The position numbers and the translations under genes were made by a program. Shown here piece by piece: positions 23,554-36,900 of a DNA stretch of 64,000 bases. Each line of letters starts with the position of its first letter. Position 1 is the stretch's first letter. This stretch comes from Psilocybe azurescens (lineage: Eukaryota; Basidiomycota; Agaricomycetes; Agaricales; Agrocybaceae), in NCBI GenBank assembly GCA_023853785.1, contig JAJIRX010000523.1, positions 29,963 through 93,962 on the forward strand, read 5' to 3'. The notes beneath the pieces were generated by a model, which was not told the origin of the DNA, ran no database searches, and worked only from the letters and a program-made list of their open reading frames with translations.

Positions 23554-24650
23554 ATGACAAACAGCAAAAACAAGTCGAAGGCACAAAAGCCGCCGCCAAA
23601 TGTAACCAAGAATATCGCGAACCCCAAGGATCTAGGCGTCTCTGCACCGCTGGCCATGCCGATGACTTCGTATATCTCCATGGTCGGCGTCCACAGTACA
23701 CTTTGGATGTTTGTCGCGCTCTATCTCCCACGTACAAAGTTCTTTCTAGGAGAACTGGTCGATTCTGAATGGAACGAGCTGAACCAAGTATCCCGTGATC
23801 ATCCGCAGCATCCATTCCTTGATGCCTTGACCGCCAATCCTGCGTCGACCTTGATTTACATTTGCATGGGTGCCGCTATACTTCAGGGTATGTGGGCCGG
23901 GGTGATGAGAGACTGGTGGCTGAAGCTGGGAATCCGCGGTTCGGAGGATGAAAGGCGAACTGAAATAGCCTTTCTCGATCGTCAAAAACTTACGGTGCGT
24001 GATTTTACACACACCACGGTCTAATTTTCGACGGGACCTGAGCTGGAGCAATAGATATCCCGGAATGCCTGCACAGCGACCATAGCGGCGTCTTTCCTGA
24101 TCCACTTTATCCTTGCATTATTTGGAGCACCTATCACAAGGTCTTGAAGGTATTTTTGGCAATGAATAGATGGAAACTCATCGCGGAATCTTTTGTTTTG
24201 CAGTCTGCGCTTAAAAACATATCTTTTGGCCCTTTTAATATCTATAATAACCGTCTACCCCCTGCTTACACCATCGGGATTCCAACTAGAGGCAATAGTT
24301 CCGCGTCTATCGTCAACAGGTGGACGTGGGTCAGATTGTTCACAGAATTCCAGTGAGTCGATTGAATCATTGCCATTTTGGTTTTCTAACTGCGCGACTG
24401 AAGGGCCCGGAATCCTGTCGAACGCAATTTTGTTTATTCTGCGGTTGGAACGGTCATTGGGTGTTGGCTTGGCATCATTCCTATAGCCCTTGACTGGGCT
24501 CGCCCGTGGCAGGTTGGTCTCATGCAATGATGGCTTGAACCTGTCGTAATCCTAATTCTGACTTTATAGGCCTGGCCCCTAACCCCCGCATTCGGAGCTA
24601 TTGGGGTTACATCATCTCTACGTTATCAGCTCTTACCGTTAGCACCGTGA
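23554..24650 (+). CDS. GPI11: GPI-anchor biosynthesis protein GPI11/PIG-F
   Basis: GPI11/PIG-F is a multi-span ER membrane protein that supports the ethanolamine-phosphate transferases GPI7 and GPI13 late in GPI-anchor assembly. Exons 23554-23994, 24055-24140, 24204-24352, 24404-24512 and 24570-24650; the introns are 51-63 nt. The C-terminal signature is clear: VYSAVGTVIGCWLGIIPIAL, then DWARPWQAWPLTPAFGAI. Upstream hydrophobic spans include STLIYICMGAAILQGMWAGV and ASFLIHFILALFGAPI. At 24258-24262 five C break the frame; six join ISIITVYP to PAYTIGIP as expected. With this the product is 288 residues. The start at 23554 (MTNSKNKSK) was chosen as the last ATG before the conserved region; 23518 is possible. 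It is convergent with the phosphatase gene, 131 bp apart. Confidence 0.88.
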
Positions 24651-24781
24651 TACAGCTTGCGGAAGACCACAAACGGGCCCAAGATAGTTTGGAAAAAAGA
24701 AATAACTATCAAGGCCTCCTCCGCTTTATCTAAGTATTCTACACTAAACCACTCTAATATCTCATAATTCTGTGGTACGGT

Positions 24782-25953
24782 TTACTGCACCGCACGGAAA
24801 TCTCCCAATGACTGTGTAACAAAGTCTGGAACGATAGGAGAAGCGTTGGGACCGGTAATCTCATTCTCCCGAGTTATGCCTAAATGAAAAGATCAGCGGA
24901 AAATAGCAGCCTATGTGGGCAAAGCGGTTCGAACCGGTGAGAACGAGCAAGGTTGCCAACCCCCATTCTGTCCGAACAGAATGTCTGTGTTTAGTCTATC
25001 GCCGACCATGATTGTTCTCTCGGGAATAAAATGCACTCTAACGACGAGGGTTAATTGAATCCTCCATCGTGGCACAGGGACTGGACACCAACTTAGCTTT
25101 GACACAATCTAGCATGGTACTTGACGGTTTTCCCGTGCAGACAGGGCTTCTACCAAGAGAAAATCTCAAGGGTGCGCTGATGGCTCCTGCTCCTGGAAGC
25201 AAGCCGTGTGCACTAGGATACGTGCTATCCTCATTTGTCGCAATGAAAAGGCATTCCGGGTTCCGCGTTAAATATTGAAAGGCCTTTGAAAGCTTCGTAT
25301 AATTTATCTGTGTATCCAGGCCACAGACTACGGCTGCTACATCGGGATCAAGAACAAAGTCACTCAGACTGAATGGTGCGAGTGTGTTGTCCGCGGGATC
25401 CTATATTATAATTAGGTCAATTACTGAAGGGTGGAGGGAGTTTTAATGTAACAACCGTTCCACCAATGAACGTCACGCCTTCATCACGAAGTTCTTCTTC
25501 CAGCCCACCTTGTCCAATTACATAGACCTTTTTGGTCTTCGGTATTTTGACGACTGTGGACAGATAAACAGCTGCTGCATAAGCCGATCCATAAATTTCG
25601 TCCTGCCGTGTACATCGATTAAATTGAATGCCCCTAGGTCGGCTCTCACACTCACGACATGAGTCTCGACCCCTAGTTGGTCAAATTTAGTCTTGTAGCT
25701 CTTCCTAGATTTCGTGGCGTTGTTCGTTACAAAGACGACCTTCTTATCTCAATTGCAGGTACAGATTATTGGTCGATTAACTGAGATGATAAGTCGACTA
25801 CTCACTTCGACGCCTAAGGATATCCAACACTTCAATGACTCCATCTATCAGATGATCTCCACGCCATAGAACACCGTCGCAGTCGAAAAGCCATGTATCA
25901 TAGCTGTCCAACAATTTCTCGTACTCCTCTTTGGCCGAAAGTCGGGCGCTCAT
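24782..25953 (-). CDS. PHO13: PHO13-type HAD phosphatase (4-nitrophenylphosphatase / 2-phosphoglycolate phosphatase)
   Basis: Haloacid-dehalogenase superfamily enzyme. Eukaryotic relatives remove phosphate from damaged metabolites such as 2-phosphoglycolate and are cytosolic. Six exons: 25953-25806, 25747-25656, 25602-25456, 25400-25093, 25037-24935 and 24879-24782. Motif I is LFDCDGVLWRG with the nucleophile and acid aspartates, motif II is VFVTNNATKSR, motif III lysine lies in VCTGKPSSTML, and motif IV is IMVGDRLNTDILFG. The cap region has VIGQGGLEEEL and a GAGAISAPL loop typical of the C2-cap subfamily. At 24960-24964 a run of five C (plus strand) breaks the frame; six restores the expected GGLATLLVLTG. 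The corrected length is 298 residues, normal for the family. The end, DFVTQSLGDF, is also typical. Confidence 0.92.
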
Positions 25954-27240
25954 GGCAAGATCAGGGCCTGTAATGTCAGGTATTGAAGGGCCGTGGTATA
26001 TCGTCGTATCAGTCAGGAGGGCCCAGGTAAGGGCGAGACGGACTAAAATAAAATTGATCGCAAGTCAAACCCGATCCAAACTCCGAAAATGCGGCCAATG
26101 CCCTGTTTTTACTACTGGTGGGTAGTAGGTAGAATATGAGGTAATGAAGGTACACAGGGCATATACTGTATGCTACGTTCTATATTTTTTTTTCAATAAA
26201 GACGAAACGCTTCGTGCACTGTAGTGGCGCGGGCCGAGACTCGCCGACGATACGCCGTATCACGAGAAAAACAGGCCACGAGGCGGGGCTCTTGTTTCTC
26301 TTTCCTTCACACCAAGGTTGGATGTATTTTCTTACGATTCCACCGGTCGAAAAGGCGACTCAAAGGCTTCTCCTGGATCGCCGCCGTCTCTGTTATATTC
26401 TGCTTATCAGCACACACAAGGCAGACCTGGTTCGGGGCCATTGTAATGGATGATTGAGCTTCTTCCAAGATTGCACTGCCTGCGTATGTCGCCTACTCAA
26501 TTTGGCTCGCTGTCACCAACCCCTGGTTTTTCAAGATCAGATCTCTCTGCAGAAAGTGGCAAAATCTGCACCTCGAAAACCTGGCTGTCCCCTATTGATT
26601 CTGTCCAGGCGGCCACTAAAACACTGTACTTATTCGCGCCGTGCTTGACAGATTCGTCGTTATGGTTCGGTGTACTCAACGCTGTCTATGGGTCCTTCGC
26701 TTCTCTCAGCTTTCGCAGGTCCAATGGCAGCCTGTGGTTCGGGTTGTGAGTACGGCATGATCTCCATTATATCAACCAACGGACATGGCATGCAGCTATT
26801 TTCAGACGTCTGCCTATTTTTGCTCGCCAAGGCCGCGGAATCGAAGCTCGAGGTCGTAAGTTAGCTTTTATGGCAAGAGGACTATGTCAACCGCCAATGT
26901 ATATGTCCACTTTTTGCCCGATAGAGGCGACCTGTGGCGACGTCAATTTGATCGCACAAGCCCCGTGTAGTACATGGGCATTTTTGCGCCTTTTATGTGC
27001 ATATCACGAATATCCCGAACTTTGACATTGTCATGCCAATGCGACTGCCAACATAGGCGGACAGGGCCCTTGTCATTATTTGAATACTAGAATTGGTGCA
27101 CGCGCCGCAAGGATCATGCAGTTCTCACCGTCACACGAACAACGTGGAATATCGAAGGCGTGTTCAATTTCTACCAGATATTCACCCGAATTCATTAGAT
27201 TGAACAATATGGAGGGGCCGTGCAAAATATACCGCAATAT
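25954..27240. other. Intergenic region with an unassigned hydrophobic ORF
   Basis: Between 26224 and about 26870 on the plus strand there are overlapping open frames with hydrophobic runs (for example FSWIAAVSVIFCLSAH near 26360 and LPAYVAYSIWLAVTNPWFF near 26480) and a GTGAGT donor near 26747. This may be a small multi-exon membrane protein whose frame is broken by indels, or nothing. I recognise no family. Confidence 0.25.
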
Positions 27241-28912
27241 TCAAAATATATCGTCCACATCTTGCTCAAGCTTTGTGGGGTGCGATTTTCTGGAGATTTT
27301 TTCTAAATCGGCTCCATGCGCTTCATTTCGCGGTTCATCGACGCTAGTATCCAGCACACTATTGTTCTCTGTTTCCTTGAGGATCTTTTCAGCCCAGTTC
27401 CGCTGCCTGTAAACTGTGCTCAGATCCAGGGCGTCCAGCTCAAACTGTTGGATGACTTCTTGCTCCACATAATGTTCTATCAATTCCATCTCGTGCTTCA
27501 TCTCGGTCAATGCGAGGAAAAGAACGCCGTTAATCACGCTTCGCGATGCCCCAGAGAACCAAGCGCCACCCTCTTTTGTCAGTAGACTTGTTGGATACTT
27601 TGCCTCTTGGCCACGCTGTTTGGCAATATCACTCGACCCCTTCAACGAGGTGATGGGAACGCGAGCACCGCCTTTCAATCTCTGTATCTGCTCCGGCGAA
27701 ACACACACAGCAAAAAAATCGCTTAACAAACCTAATTCTGTCATCTAAAATGTCAAAATGGAAAAGAAATCAGATCAGTTTAATTTCAAGTGGGTCAGAA
27801 GCGTCCTGACATTCCGAAACGAGGTGCCAATTGCTCTAGTTCTTATTTCTTTCTTCTTGAGGTATTCGAACATCGACTGGATCTCTTCAACTCCACTATG
27901 ACAACTTGACGCATTCTTGAGAGTCCGCTGTCTGTCCTCAAAATTTTTGAGCAACTATTTTTAACACAGTTAGTCGGGTCGCTCGGGTTTGGGCTCGCTC
28001 AACAACTTAAGACTGCACGTACGGGTCCGACGGGTACTGTTATCATCGTTGCGTTTGCCTCTACGCAGGCTGCTGTATGCATCAAACTAGTCACCATGTA
28101 CAAATTGACTTTGATTTTATCCTCCATTGTTTGGAGATGCTTTGTGGCACGTATCCCTGCTTCGGTTGCTGGGATCTGCCGAACAATTCCGAGTCAGACC
28201 GGACGCAGTTAAGTAGGCTTTAGACACAAAATCGATACTCACGCTGATCATGATGTCTTCTTTCTTTACACCATTTTTTTCTGAACAATGCGTATGTTCG
28301 CTGCGCACTTACCACCAATGCGCTTGTATCGTTGTGGTTTCGAGGATCAATAAGGGCAATGTGCGGACCGGGAGCGCGGTCTCGCATCTCCATTCCCAGC
28401 TCGAAAAACTGCACAGAGTGCACGAGGCATCAGGTTGCAGAAAAGCCGCAATGAATATGATATCGGACCGAATTCAACTCACAAGCTGTTCAATCGCCGT
28501 CACAACATGTTCTTCTCGAGTACGGGTCGTGCTTATCGCTGATTTTTCTCTGCAGAAGCATTTAGTTTGTCAAGTATTATAGACCAGAATCAAAGCCTAC
28601 TGTCTCCATCTATCAAGCACGATCTTAGTCGCCGCCCAAACTTGAAAGTCAAGTTTTCTCTCGGTGACCGCTTGGAATACCTTCTGCAAATTGAGCACCG
28701 TTCCATCAGGATCGTTCATCGAAATGGCTATAAATACGGCAGAAAAATTCAAATTAAGGTCCATGCATTCCTCGTTAGTGCCTTCATAAATGTCGTCTGT
28801 TTAGCTTACTTTCCAGGTGTAGCGTGTCAGCTAGAATTATTGTTTCCCGTGAGACCAACTTCTGAAGCAATAGCTCGGTGCCAGTGCCTTGTTCTAGAAG
28901 TTGTTCTGGCAT
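27241..28912 (-). CDS. Divergent transaldolase-family protein, several exons
   Basis: Transaldolases move dihydroxyacetone units between sugar phosphates in the pentose-phosphate pathway, through a lysine Schiff base. The middle part carries the family pattern: IPATEAGIRATKHLQTMEDK (compare IPATWEGI.AA..LE), then IKVNLYMVTSLMHTAACVEA and NATMITVPVG (compare CN.TL.FS..QA.AC..AGA..ISPFVGRI), and later IRTRAIGTSFRNV (compare K.MGASFRN). The start at 28912 gives MPEQLLEQGTGTE; exon 2 begins near 28711 with ISMNDPDGT. A run of seven T at 28274-28280 breaks the frame; six gives FRKNGVKKEDIMIS. Exon borders beyond the first two are approximate. The last ~170 residues (from MTELGLLSDFF) contain a longer, charged tail than usual. 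The DW after the PFVGRI-like segment is not obvious, so activity is uncertain. Confidence 0.68.
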
Positions 28913-29669
28913 GATGAATTGTCGCGAGAGCGGAGAAATTACGAAAATTTGGAGTGGTTAATACTGCTGCAATGTAGGAGATCAAATTTGTTAGAGCTTT
29001 TATAATTGAACATTCAAGTGGCACTGTGGCCTAAATGACTCTTTGAAAGGATCAACAATGGTGTATGAGCAACGGCTCCATAGTGGATTATCACTAACCA
29101 TGGGCCACATCTGGTATACCTTATCGTAGTGCTTGAGCCCATCATTGACTGCTGCACGAATTTATGCACTGCAGTTTGTGCCACACAAGAGTAGTCACGA
29201 TCCTGCGAAAGACATCTGAAAAAGCCATGGCCTAGAACTTTCATAGAGCAACTGATACCATAATGAGCACGAACAATGCAAGAACAGCACGATGGCGCGT
29301 TTTGAGTAAATTTTCTCATCGTTGCTTCCACAGCTACCAGTTTGCGGCCTACAAAAATATCTCACTTGATTGTGTACAACTTCTGTAGCATGTTGCCGTT
29401 ATGCAGATCTGCCCTCTTTAACGCTTCCGATCTTCTCTGTCTCACGATCACTTAGACTTTTCTCGTTCTCTCGTAAATAAACTTACGAAATCGATATTTA
29501 TTACAAAAGCTAATCAGAGACGTTGCGCGCCCCCAAGTGCCAAGGAAGTCCAGATGAAAGCATTGATTGTGCATTATTTTACGACTATGAACAAACGACG
29601 AAAGCGAGGGGGTATATTCTAACGATAGCATGGACAGGTTCATAACTTCCTAGTACTTATACAAAAATT
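28913..29669. other. Intergenic region, no gene seen
   Basis: Flanks of the transaldolase-like and bZIP genes. Only short open frames without any supporting signal. Confidence 0.5.
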
Positions 29670-30825
29670 TCATCGGTGTAGATGTGGCCTGTCCGAAGAG
29701 TAGGCACCATTCCAATCCATTCCGCTATGACTCTGATTCTGACTCTGGCTCTGACTGTGACTGTTCGAATAAGAGTAGGGCATCGAGGAGTGATGGTTTG
29801 GTTGGCTTGCCGCCTGCAAGTAAACGAGGTTTTAATAGAAGAAGGGAATGAGCATATTTGGGTACTGACATTGTAATGATCGTCCTCCACCTTAACATTA
29901 TAATGACCCCCATGCGAATAGTTCGACATTGAGTGATGGTTAGAGATATGCGACCGGTGATCCATGGGAAGATGTGAGGAGCTTTGAATTTGAATAGGCT
30001 ACAGAAAAAGACACGATGGTCACTAGGATCCAAGTTCACTTTATGAAGTGCCCCTCAAGGCACTGATTGTAAGGGAAAAAGACTCGCCGAAAATGGAGGG
30101 CTCGAGGTGGCACTCGATCCCGACGGTGTGTTGGGCATCTGGAAGGCGGGAGCATGGAGATTAAATAATGAACTTTGAGTACTGCTGTTGTGGTTTGAGC
30201 TAGAACCAATGTTGCTTCCGTAGTGGTGAGAGAGCGGTTGGGGGATGGTCAAGGGAGGCGGTGGTCGGGAGGGCTCGCTAACATGCGGTGGCGTGTCACT
30301 AGGGCTCTAATAATATTCGAGTCAGTTCGCCTGCGCAATCGCCAGGCATGTCTACTATGACTGCAGAAACGTACAATGTAAACTCCGTCTTGGTGTCCCG
30401 CCTTGCGGCGTTTAATCAAATACTCGCGATCGCCACTTCGCGAGTCCTGGTAAGAGCCAATTGATGGACGTCGCCCGGAGTCGGACGATAGTGCCCTCGA
30501 ATTCGGGTCTGTGAGTAATCGTCGAAGCTCATCGTTCTCCTTCTGTAAGCGTGAATTCTCCTGCTCCAGCTCCCGGATCTTTAGTAGTGGTGGTGGCAGC
30601 GACTGAATTTGCTCCGTTGTGTAGCCAACGGCGACCTGGAGTTTCGTTACTGTTTGCTCCAGCTAAAGAGAGGTATGTTAACCTGTTTTCAGATAATGTT
30701 GACCAATAGTTGCATACCTGATCAATGTAAGCCTTTCGCTTTGCTCGATGCCTAGCTTGAGCTTTGGCATTACGGCTGCGCTCAGGGCGCTCAGAGTGTG
30801 CCGTATGGCTAGTTACAGACGACAT
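29670..30825 (-). CDS. bZIP transcription factor (303 aa)
   Basis: A nuclear DNA-binding regulator. Five exons: 30825-30718, 30662-30375, 30306-30064, 29998-29870 and 29813-29670. The introns are 55-67 nt and the frame is intact throughout. Residues 15-35 contain the basic region (ERSRNAKAQARHRAKRKAYI) with the N-x7-R bZIP signature. A leucine zipper follows, with leucines and hydrophobics every seven residues (LEQTVTKLQVAVGY...IRELEQENSRLQKE). The C-terminal half is low-complexity, rich in Ser, His, Asn and Pro, and near the end has an SQSQSQNQSHS tract encoded by a simple repeat at about 29730-29770. Targets cannot be inferred. The basic region differs from the Yap/AP-1 type (no NRxAQxxFR). 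Confidence 0.9.
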
Positions 30826-33800
30826 GATACTGACGTAAGGGATGAGTTGGGGAATGGGGATCGGGGTTTGGAAAGAGTTATACAGGAAGAGACTCCAACT
30901 TATATTCACGGTCACTAATTGCAGCGCCCATTCCTGGGTTTTATGAATTCCATTTTGAATAGGTTTCGAGGGCTGACTTCCCGAGCTGTTCGCCTTTCTT
31001 CGATTTGGTTGCAAAACTCTGGAATAGTGTGACCCTGCAAACCTAGCCGTACCGTAGTCTTGGGTCGGTTTGGATCTTGGTCAGTCCTGTCCACACTTGC
31101 AAAGCAGCGATCTTCTGTTCTGTCTATCTCCAAATACACATTTGGAATCAATATTCTTTCTCTGACGTAGCACCTGCATCTAAGCTAATTTGGCCATGCT
31201 GCCTCGCTGCAAATGGGATATTATGGACGTTTGCTGGGTCAAAACGGCCATCCCATCGGCAGCGGCAACTTGCGGCAATGGGTGGAACACGAGCGCTGTG
31301 CCTGAGGCTTGAGGGAGTGATATTTAGTGAAATGTTGATCCCCGATCAAAACTAAATGCTTCCGTAGGTTTGTCCAAAAAGGGACATAGACTGCATAGAT
31401 GCCTTGTTTCATACTCCGCGAGCCTCCCATCTTCGCTTGTCTTTTCCCGTCAAAGAACTCCAGTCCAAATGGTTTAGTGGCGTACATCTCTCTACAAATA
31501 ACTCATATCGAGCAGTATTTTATGCATGTGAGTATACTGAACATTGCCTGCCATGTAGGCCTCGGAAACCATGGGAAAGCAAACCCACCAATCGCACATA
31601 ACCGAACACCTTTGTCAGGTGAGCTTGGCACCCTGATGGCTCCATCCATTCTCAATTGCCCGAATCCCTGCTCTATAGGCATGCACATATGTAGGGCGTA
31701 GGAGTCATCTGGAAGTTTGAATTGGGATAGGGAAGGCCTTACAAATAACTTTAGCTCGGAATGTATATTCTCGCCGATTCCTCCTCTTGTATTATAGTCG
31801 TATATATTGACACTCTTCGGCAGGGTAAGTTTGGCATAGCAGCCATTGATAACCCAACCGAAACCAGAGTTACATTTAAGTGAAATGAAAAAGAGAGCAT
31901 TCAGTTATCTGAACTATCACAGATCTCAAATTATCCACGCTAGTCTAAGCCCCTGGTAGTATCTGATATGTTTGTTCATCATTTCGCACTCCGTTCTTAG
32001 ATCATGCTTGATTCCTAGCATTACTGGCACACAGGAAGCTCTTGGGAATCCACCAACTAACCTCGGTAATCTACGGGAATTTGTTTATAGCTTTTTGTCC
32101 GTTTTCTATGTAAAAGACATGAGTCAACCATGTGTGCGATGTCCGGGTATCACGGCACTCCGGAGAGAGAGTTGACTCTGCGGCGCTTCCTGCTGTGAAC
32201 TTATTAATTCTGCTACAAAATATGTACCAAAAGGTCCTATATTCAGAAGCGCCCGCCGGCCGCCACGGGAATTTCCGTAGTAGATATTGTAATAATCGTC
32301 ATGCCACGGGGGAATTAGTAGGTATCCTTATAACTCGGGCATGGCAGCTCTTGTGATAGCATGATTCGCATAGGAGACATGCGAAGATTAATTTTATCGA
32401 CGACAGGCTGGCAGATAGTGTAGTCAAAAAGCATCGCTTCGTAAGTTTTTTTGCCACCTGGGTCACAAAATTTGTAGACCGTATAGCCACTAATTGGGCA
32501 AGAAGAAACAGCCCTCTTGTGCGTGTTTTCTTGAGATGTTTATTCTTAGGCCCAAACAAGCTGACCTCAAGGCCTCGAAACGGTCGACATGGTGCGAATA
32601 ACTCGGAGAAACGGAACGATTGAATGAGAATGCTTGCTTAGTAAGGTCAACTGGTTGATTGGTCCCCAATACTCAAGGGGTAAATCGGCCAGTGAGAAAG
32701 ATAATTGGAGTACAAGGAACGAGAATGGTTCGAGTGGTGGGTTCAATCCTTCCAAAACAAGATCGCCCACAGGGTTGACGGGTTTGTGTCCTTCACCCTT
32801 CTTCGATTGAAGTACAAACTCCTTGGCAAACCTTTTTGAGAAAAAGTCGCAATTTGCCTCCGCTCACATGTTTTCCGCAAAAGGTAAGTCTAGGTACATA
32901 CGGAAGATTCCTTACTCAGTCGCGTCGCCACAATCCCAAGCCCCGCGACGCTTCGGCTATCCATCACTTGTAAGAACAATACCACATCACTGCGCTCGTA
33001 AGGCTGTGAGCTACAGAATGAGTATCATGGTCGTTGTAGGAGTATCCCTTGTCTATTTTCTCCCACTGACATTTTACAATCTTCCGTGTCGTTTAAGCTT
33101 TATTTGGCCTCATGGAATCGAAGAATCTTAAGTAATGAAAGGTTAGCGTTCTTATCCCAAGTTACTCGATCGATAAAATACGCTTTAAGGTCATCCTGAT
33201 TGCACACTCTGTCTCGATACTTAAAACGAGTAACGAGATAGGTAACTCAGAACATATTTCGAAATTGGTTTTCCGATGCGACCCTGGGCGCACATCATGC
33301 CCAAATCATGTCCCCACAGCTCCCTCCCACGCGAATTCTATTCAGAGCACATCCATCTATTTTTGAGAAAATACTGCTAATTCTGATTTTCTGAACAGCA
33401 TGGAACTGTGGATCATGGGTATGATGAGACTAGAATTTTCGGACCGTTTGATGGAGAGAACATGATCGCCCACACGGATGACCTGGAGCCGGAAGGTATT
33501 GAAGTTGGAGCCTTGAAACTGAATGGAAATTGATATTAAACGTGCGTTGTGTGGCAAAGGACCGTGGTCAGCTACAGGAGATGAACGAGCAACTATATGA
33601 TATTTCTGACCGGAAAAGTGTTGCCCTCTCGCCCGCTGCCATGTTGCTATTTCTAATTTTGTTTCTGGAGGACAAAATTATGTTGTCTTTCATCGATCAT
33701 CCTGGGAGTGTAATGTGTTTCTAACCAAGCTGGCAACCAGGGACTCACTACGTAGATGATGAATTACATGTTGTGATAATATAATAAGGGAGAACAATAT

Positions 33801-33959
33801 GTGTGTCAGATGATGAGTAAATGGATAGGAGAAGCACGATGTATGCAATGGCCAATCAATCCGACGACATATTGACGCCCAGTTGAGGCTGGGACCAGGT
33901 GTGTAGGATCCAAAGTGAACATGAAAAGGTTAAAGCACATAAGGATCAACTCTGAGGCC
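30826..33959. other. Gene-poor stretch, nothing recognised
   Basis: About 3.1 kb with the bZIP promoter flank on the left and the 3' end of Tof1/Swi1 on the right. Open frames are short and overlap on both strands. I find no repeat, LTR or conserved motif. Confidence 0.5.
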
Positions 33960-36900
33960 TTAGTCTTCGTCATCCGATAGAATTAGCCGCTTAGTATTGC
34001 GATTGCTCCTCCCCGCCATCGTCTCGGGTTCAAGGTTCGGCTCATGCGACGGTGAACTCGGCAGACTTCCATGACTAGGCAACGCGATGGGTGAAGAGCT
34101 AGGTAACACCGATTCACGGCGTTTCGGACGCGGACGTGGGCGAATTCGAGGCGTGGGCTTCGGGTGCTGCTCCCCTGAGGAGCTGGCAGGTTGTGTGCGG
34201 GTGATCGAGACTACTTCCACCTCACTTTCGTCCGATTTGTTTAGTTCGGCCTCCGAGTTGTGAGTAGAGGACGCGTTCCCCTTACGTTTCTTGGATGACG
34301 AACCGTCAACCCCTTTTCTATGGCGTTTCTTGGTTCCTGCCGATTTCATTGTCGGTGGTCGAGTAACGCCTTCAGCTGCTGCGGCTAAAATAGCCTTCTC
34401 TCTCTGAAGTTTTTCTTTCTCCAGGAAGTCTTCCATGTTGCCATACTCCTCGTCGCTGTCCTCGATGAACTGCGCGGATTTGTACTGTTCCTTTTCCTTC
34501 ATTTTCTTCTCCTTTCGTTTCTGGTCACCTAAGAGCACTGCCGCATCGTCAGAATCGGGTGACGGGGATCGCCGCCTCCTGCGCCCGTCGCTTCTTGTGC
34601 AAGAGTTCAGAAGCATTCTTCCCATCAAGATCGAACGGTGTTTCCAGGAATTGATTGATCGCGTTGAGGATTCTTTGCAGCTCAACATTCTCTATTGCAG
34701 AAGGAACATACCACTCCAGCTCGTCGGAGTCTGTTACAGGCGGAAATTAGTTAACCATAGCCGACAACCCTGGAAAATATATCCTCACCCTGGTCGAGGA
34801 TGTAAAATTTAGACAACCGAAATAAGAGCTTCAAATTAGGATTTTTGGTGGCAGCATCGGCTTGTTCGTCGCTCGTGTATGGAATCACTTCATGTTAGGA
34901 TTAAGTCAGTATAGCGAGAAAAGGTAAATGCAATGAGAATGTGTTCTCACAATAGTCTGTAATTTTAGACAGCACTTCGTCCGAAGGAGCCCTAGGCCGT
35001 AGTGCCGAGGAGTCGTCGTCAGGTTCAGGAGCGTCATCGTCACTGTTGTTATCTGTCTCCTCAATGATACGATTTCGACGAGCAATAACAAGTGCCAAAA
35101 TCTGCGTCAGGAGTAGTCAGAGTTTTGCGAGTGATGGTAGAGTTCGGTTACAAGCGACATACCTCTGTAGTCCATTTTACAAGCTCAGTCTGATTTGCTT
35201 CAACGAGGGTAGCAGTAGCGATTCCAAGTTGGTCGCTCCAGGAAAAACCCTTCTTGACTACCACGTCAGGTGGGAACCGCGTATCTTCGACTGTTTCTTT
35301 GCCTTTTTCGACTTTTCTTCTGGTTCCCAGCTAGAATATTGCTTCCAATGTCCGCGATTCTTCGGGAAGAAGGCCTGAATAGTAAAACGAGTAAGTGGGT
35401 CCGGTGACTAGCGTTGACAGGTGAAGGACAGCTCGTACCTCAACGGCCAAAAATGGTTCTTTTTCCAACGCTTTGAAGAATTGGCGCAAGATGAAATTAA
35501 TAAGGTTTATGAGGTCTTTGTAAGGCTGTTCTCGTGGCAGTGATTTCTGATCTACAAGGATTGTCTTGAAGAGGTCTAGAGTCGAAACCTACGTACAAAA
35601 AGTGCCCAGATTTGGTTAATCCACAATAACGCCGCAAGTCGAACAAGCGCGCATCACGGACCTTGAAGAAAAGTCCTTCTGCCTTGACTTTGATGGCTTG
35701 TCGGTGCAGCAAACTCACCACTCGCCGCATGTTTTCCGAAGACGAAAATTCGCGATAACGCGCCAAATATATCAAAAGTGTATGCGTGATTTCAGATTGA
35801 GCAAATTTCTGGCAAATCGCTCGTTAGACAGGAAGTATGTAGAAAACTTGATGATACATACCGCTTCAAATGCTTCAAATGTGAACAATGTTTCGTTGAT
35901 GACTTCCTCTTCTCTTCTTCCTCTTCAACATCCGGAATACCCTCTTCCTCCGTGATCCCTGTGGTGAACGTTGAGATAATGAGACGTTTAGGATAAAGGG
36001 CAAATTACCTCTTTTTCGCCTTTTCTTCACAACTTTCTTTCGAACATATGTCTCGTTGCCTTTTTCTTTACTCCACCTCTCTAGCATCCGGAGCAATGCG
36101 TAAGCCAAATATACACTCGAGTCGAGGTATACGAGCGACTGTGTTCCTGGCTTATACGATTTGAGGCTCTCCAACGCGATATCCAGCACCTCTCCGTTGT
36201 ACACCAGCTGCTGCTGTAGAATTTCCGCGGCTTCCTTTAACGTGGGGTCAGTTATCTCCGAAGAGGACATCTTGTCGATGAGGAGGAGCAGCTGCGTTAA
36301 ACACTCTATTCCCGCTTGCAGTTCGTTCCATAGTTTGGGCTAAACGCTGATTGTCAGTTCGTTCAAAGGAGGTGAAAATGACAGGGATCAGTGATTTGAC
36401 AACGTACCTTATCTTCTACTGCCTCCCGCATGCGCTTCAGCACCCATATGATCCACGATCGTTCTGTAACCTCAGCAACGAGGCCAAAGTTCCATTTATC
36501 TTCACCGATCTTAGCGTGTTGTTCCTTAGAGCGCATGAAGAGGAAAAACTCTAGGAACCATTTGGTCACGTAGAGTAAGCGGAGATTATCTTTTTCCGTT
36601 ATCTTGGGTCTCTCAGAACGAATATCCTTCAACAGAGACGAGAGGAAAGCTAGTACATCTCAGTAGACAGTGTGAATAGAGTGGAAGAAGATAACTTACA
36701 GTTATAACACGAGCCCACGAATTCACTAGCTAGGTTTTGCAGAATGACCCTGGCCTCCATGGAAAGACTAGTTTCTATCCCCAGATCGTCTGCTTTATTG
36801 ATCTTCTTGTTCTTCTGCTGTTTAGCCATATCTATAACTGTTCCCGACTCGTCATAGATAGCTTGTTGTCGATGCAAAACCAGTGTCTGCGATGAAGAGG

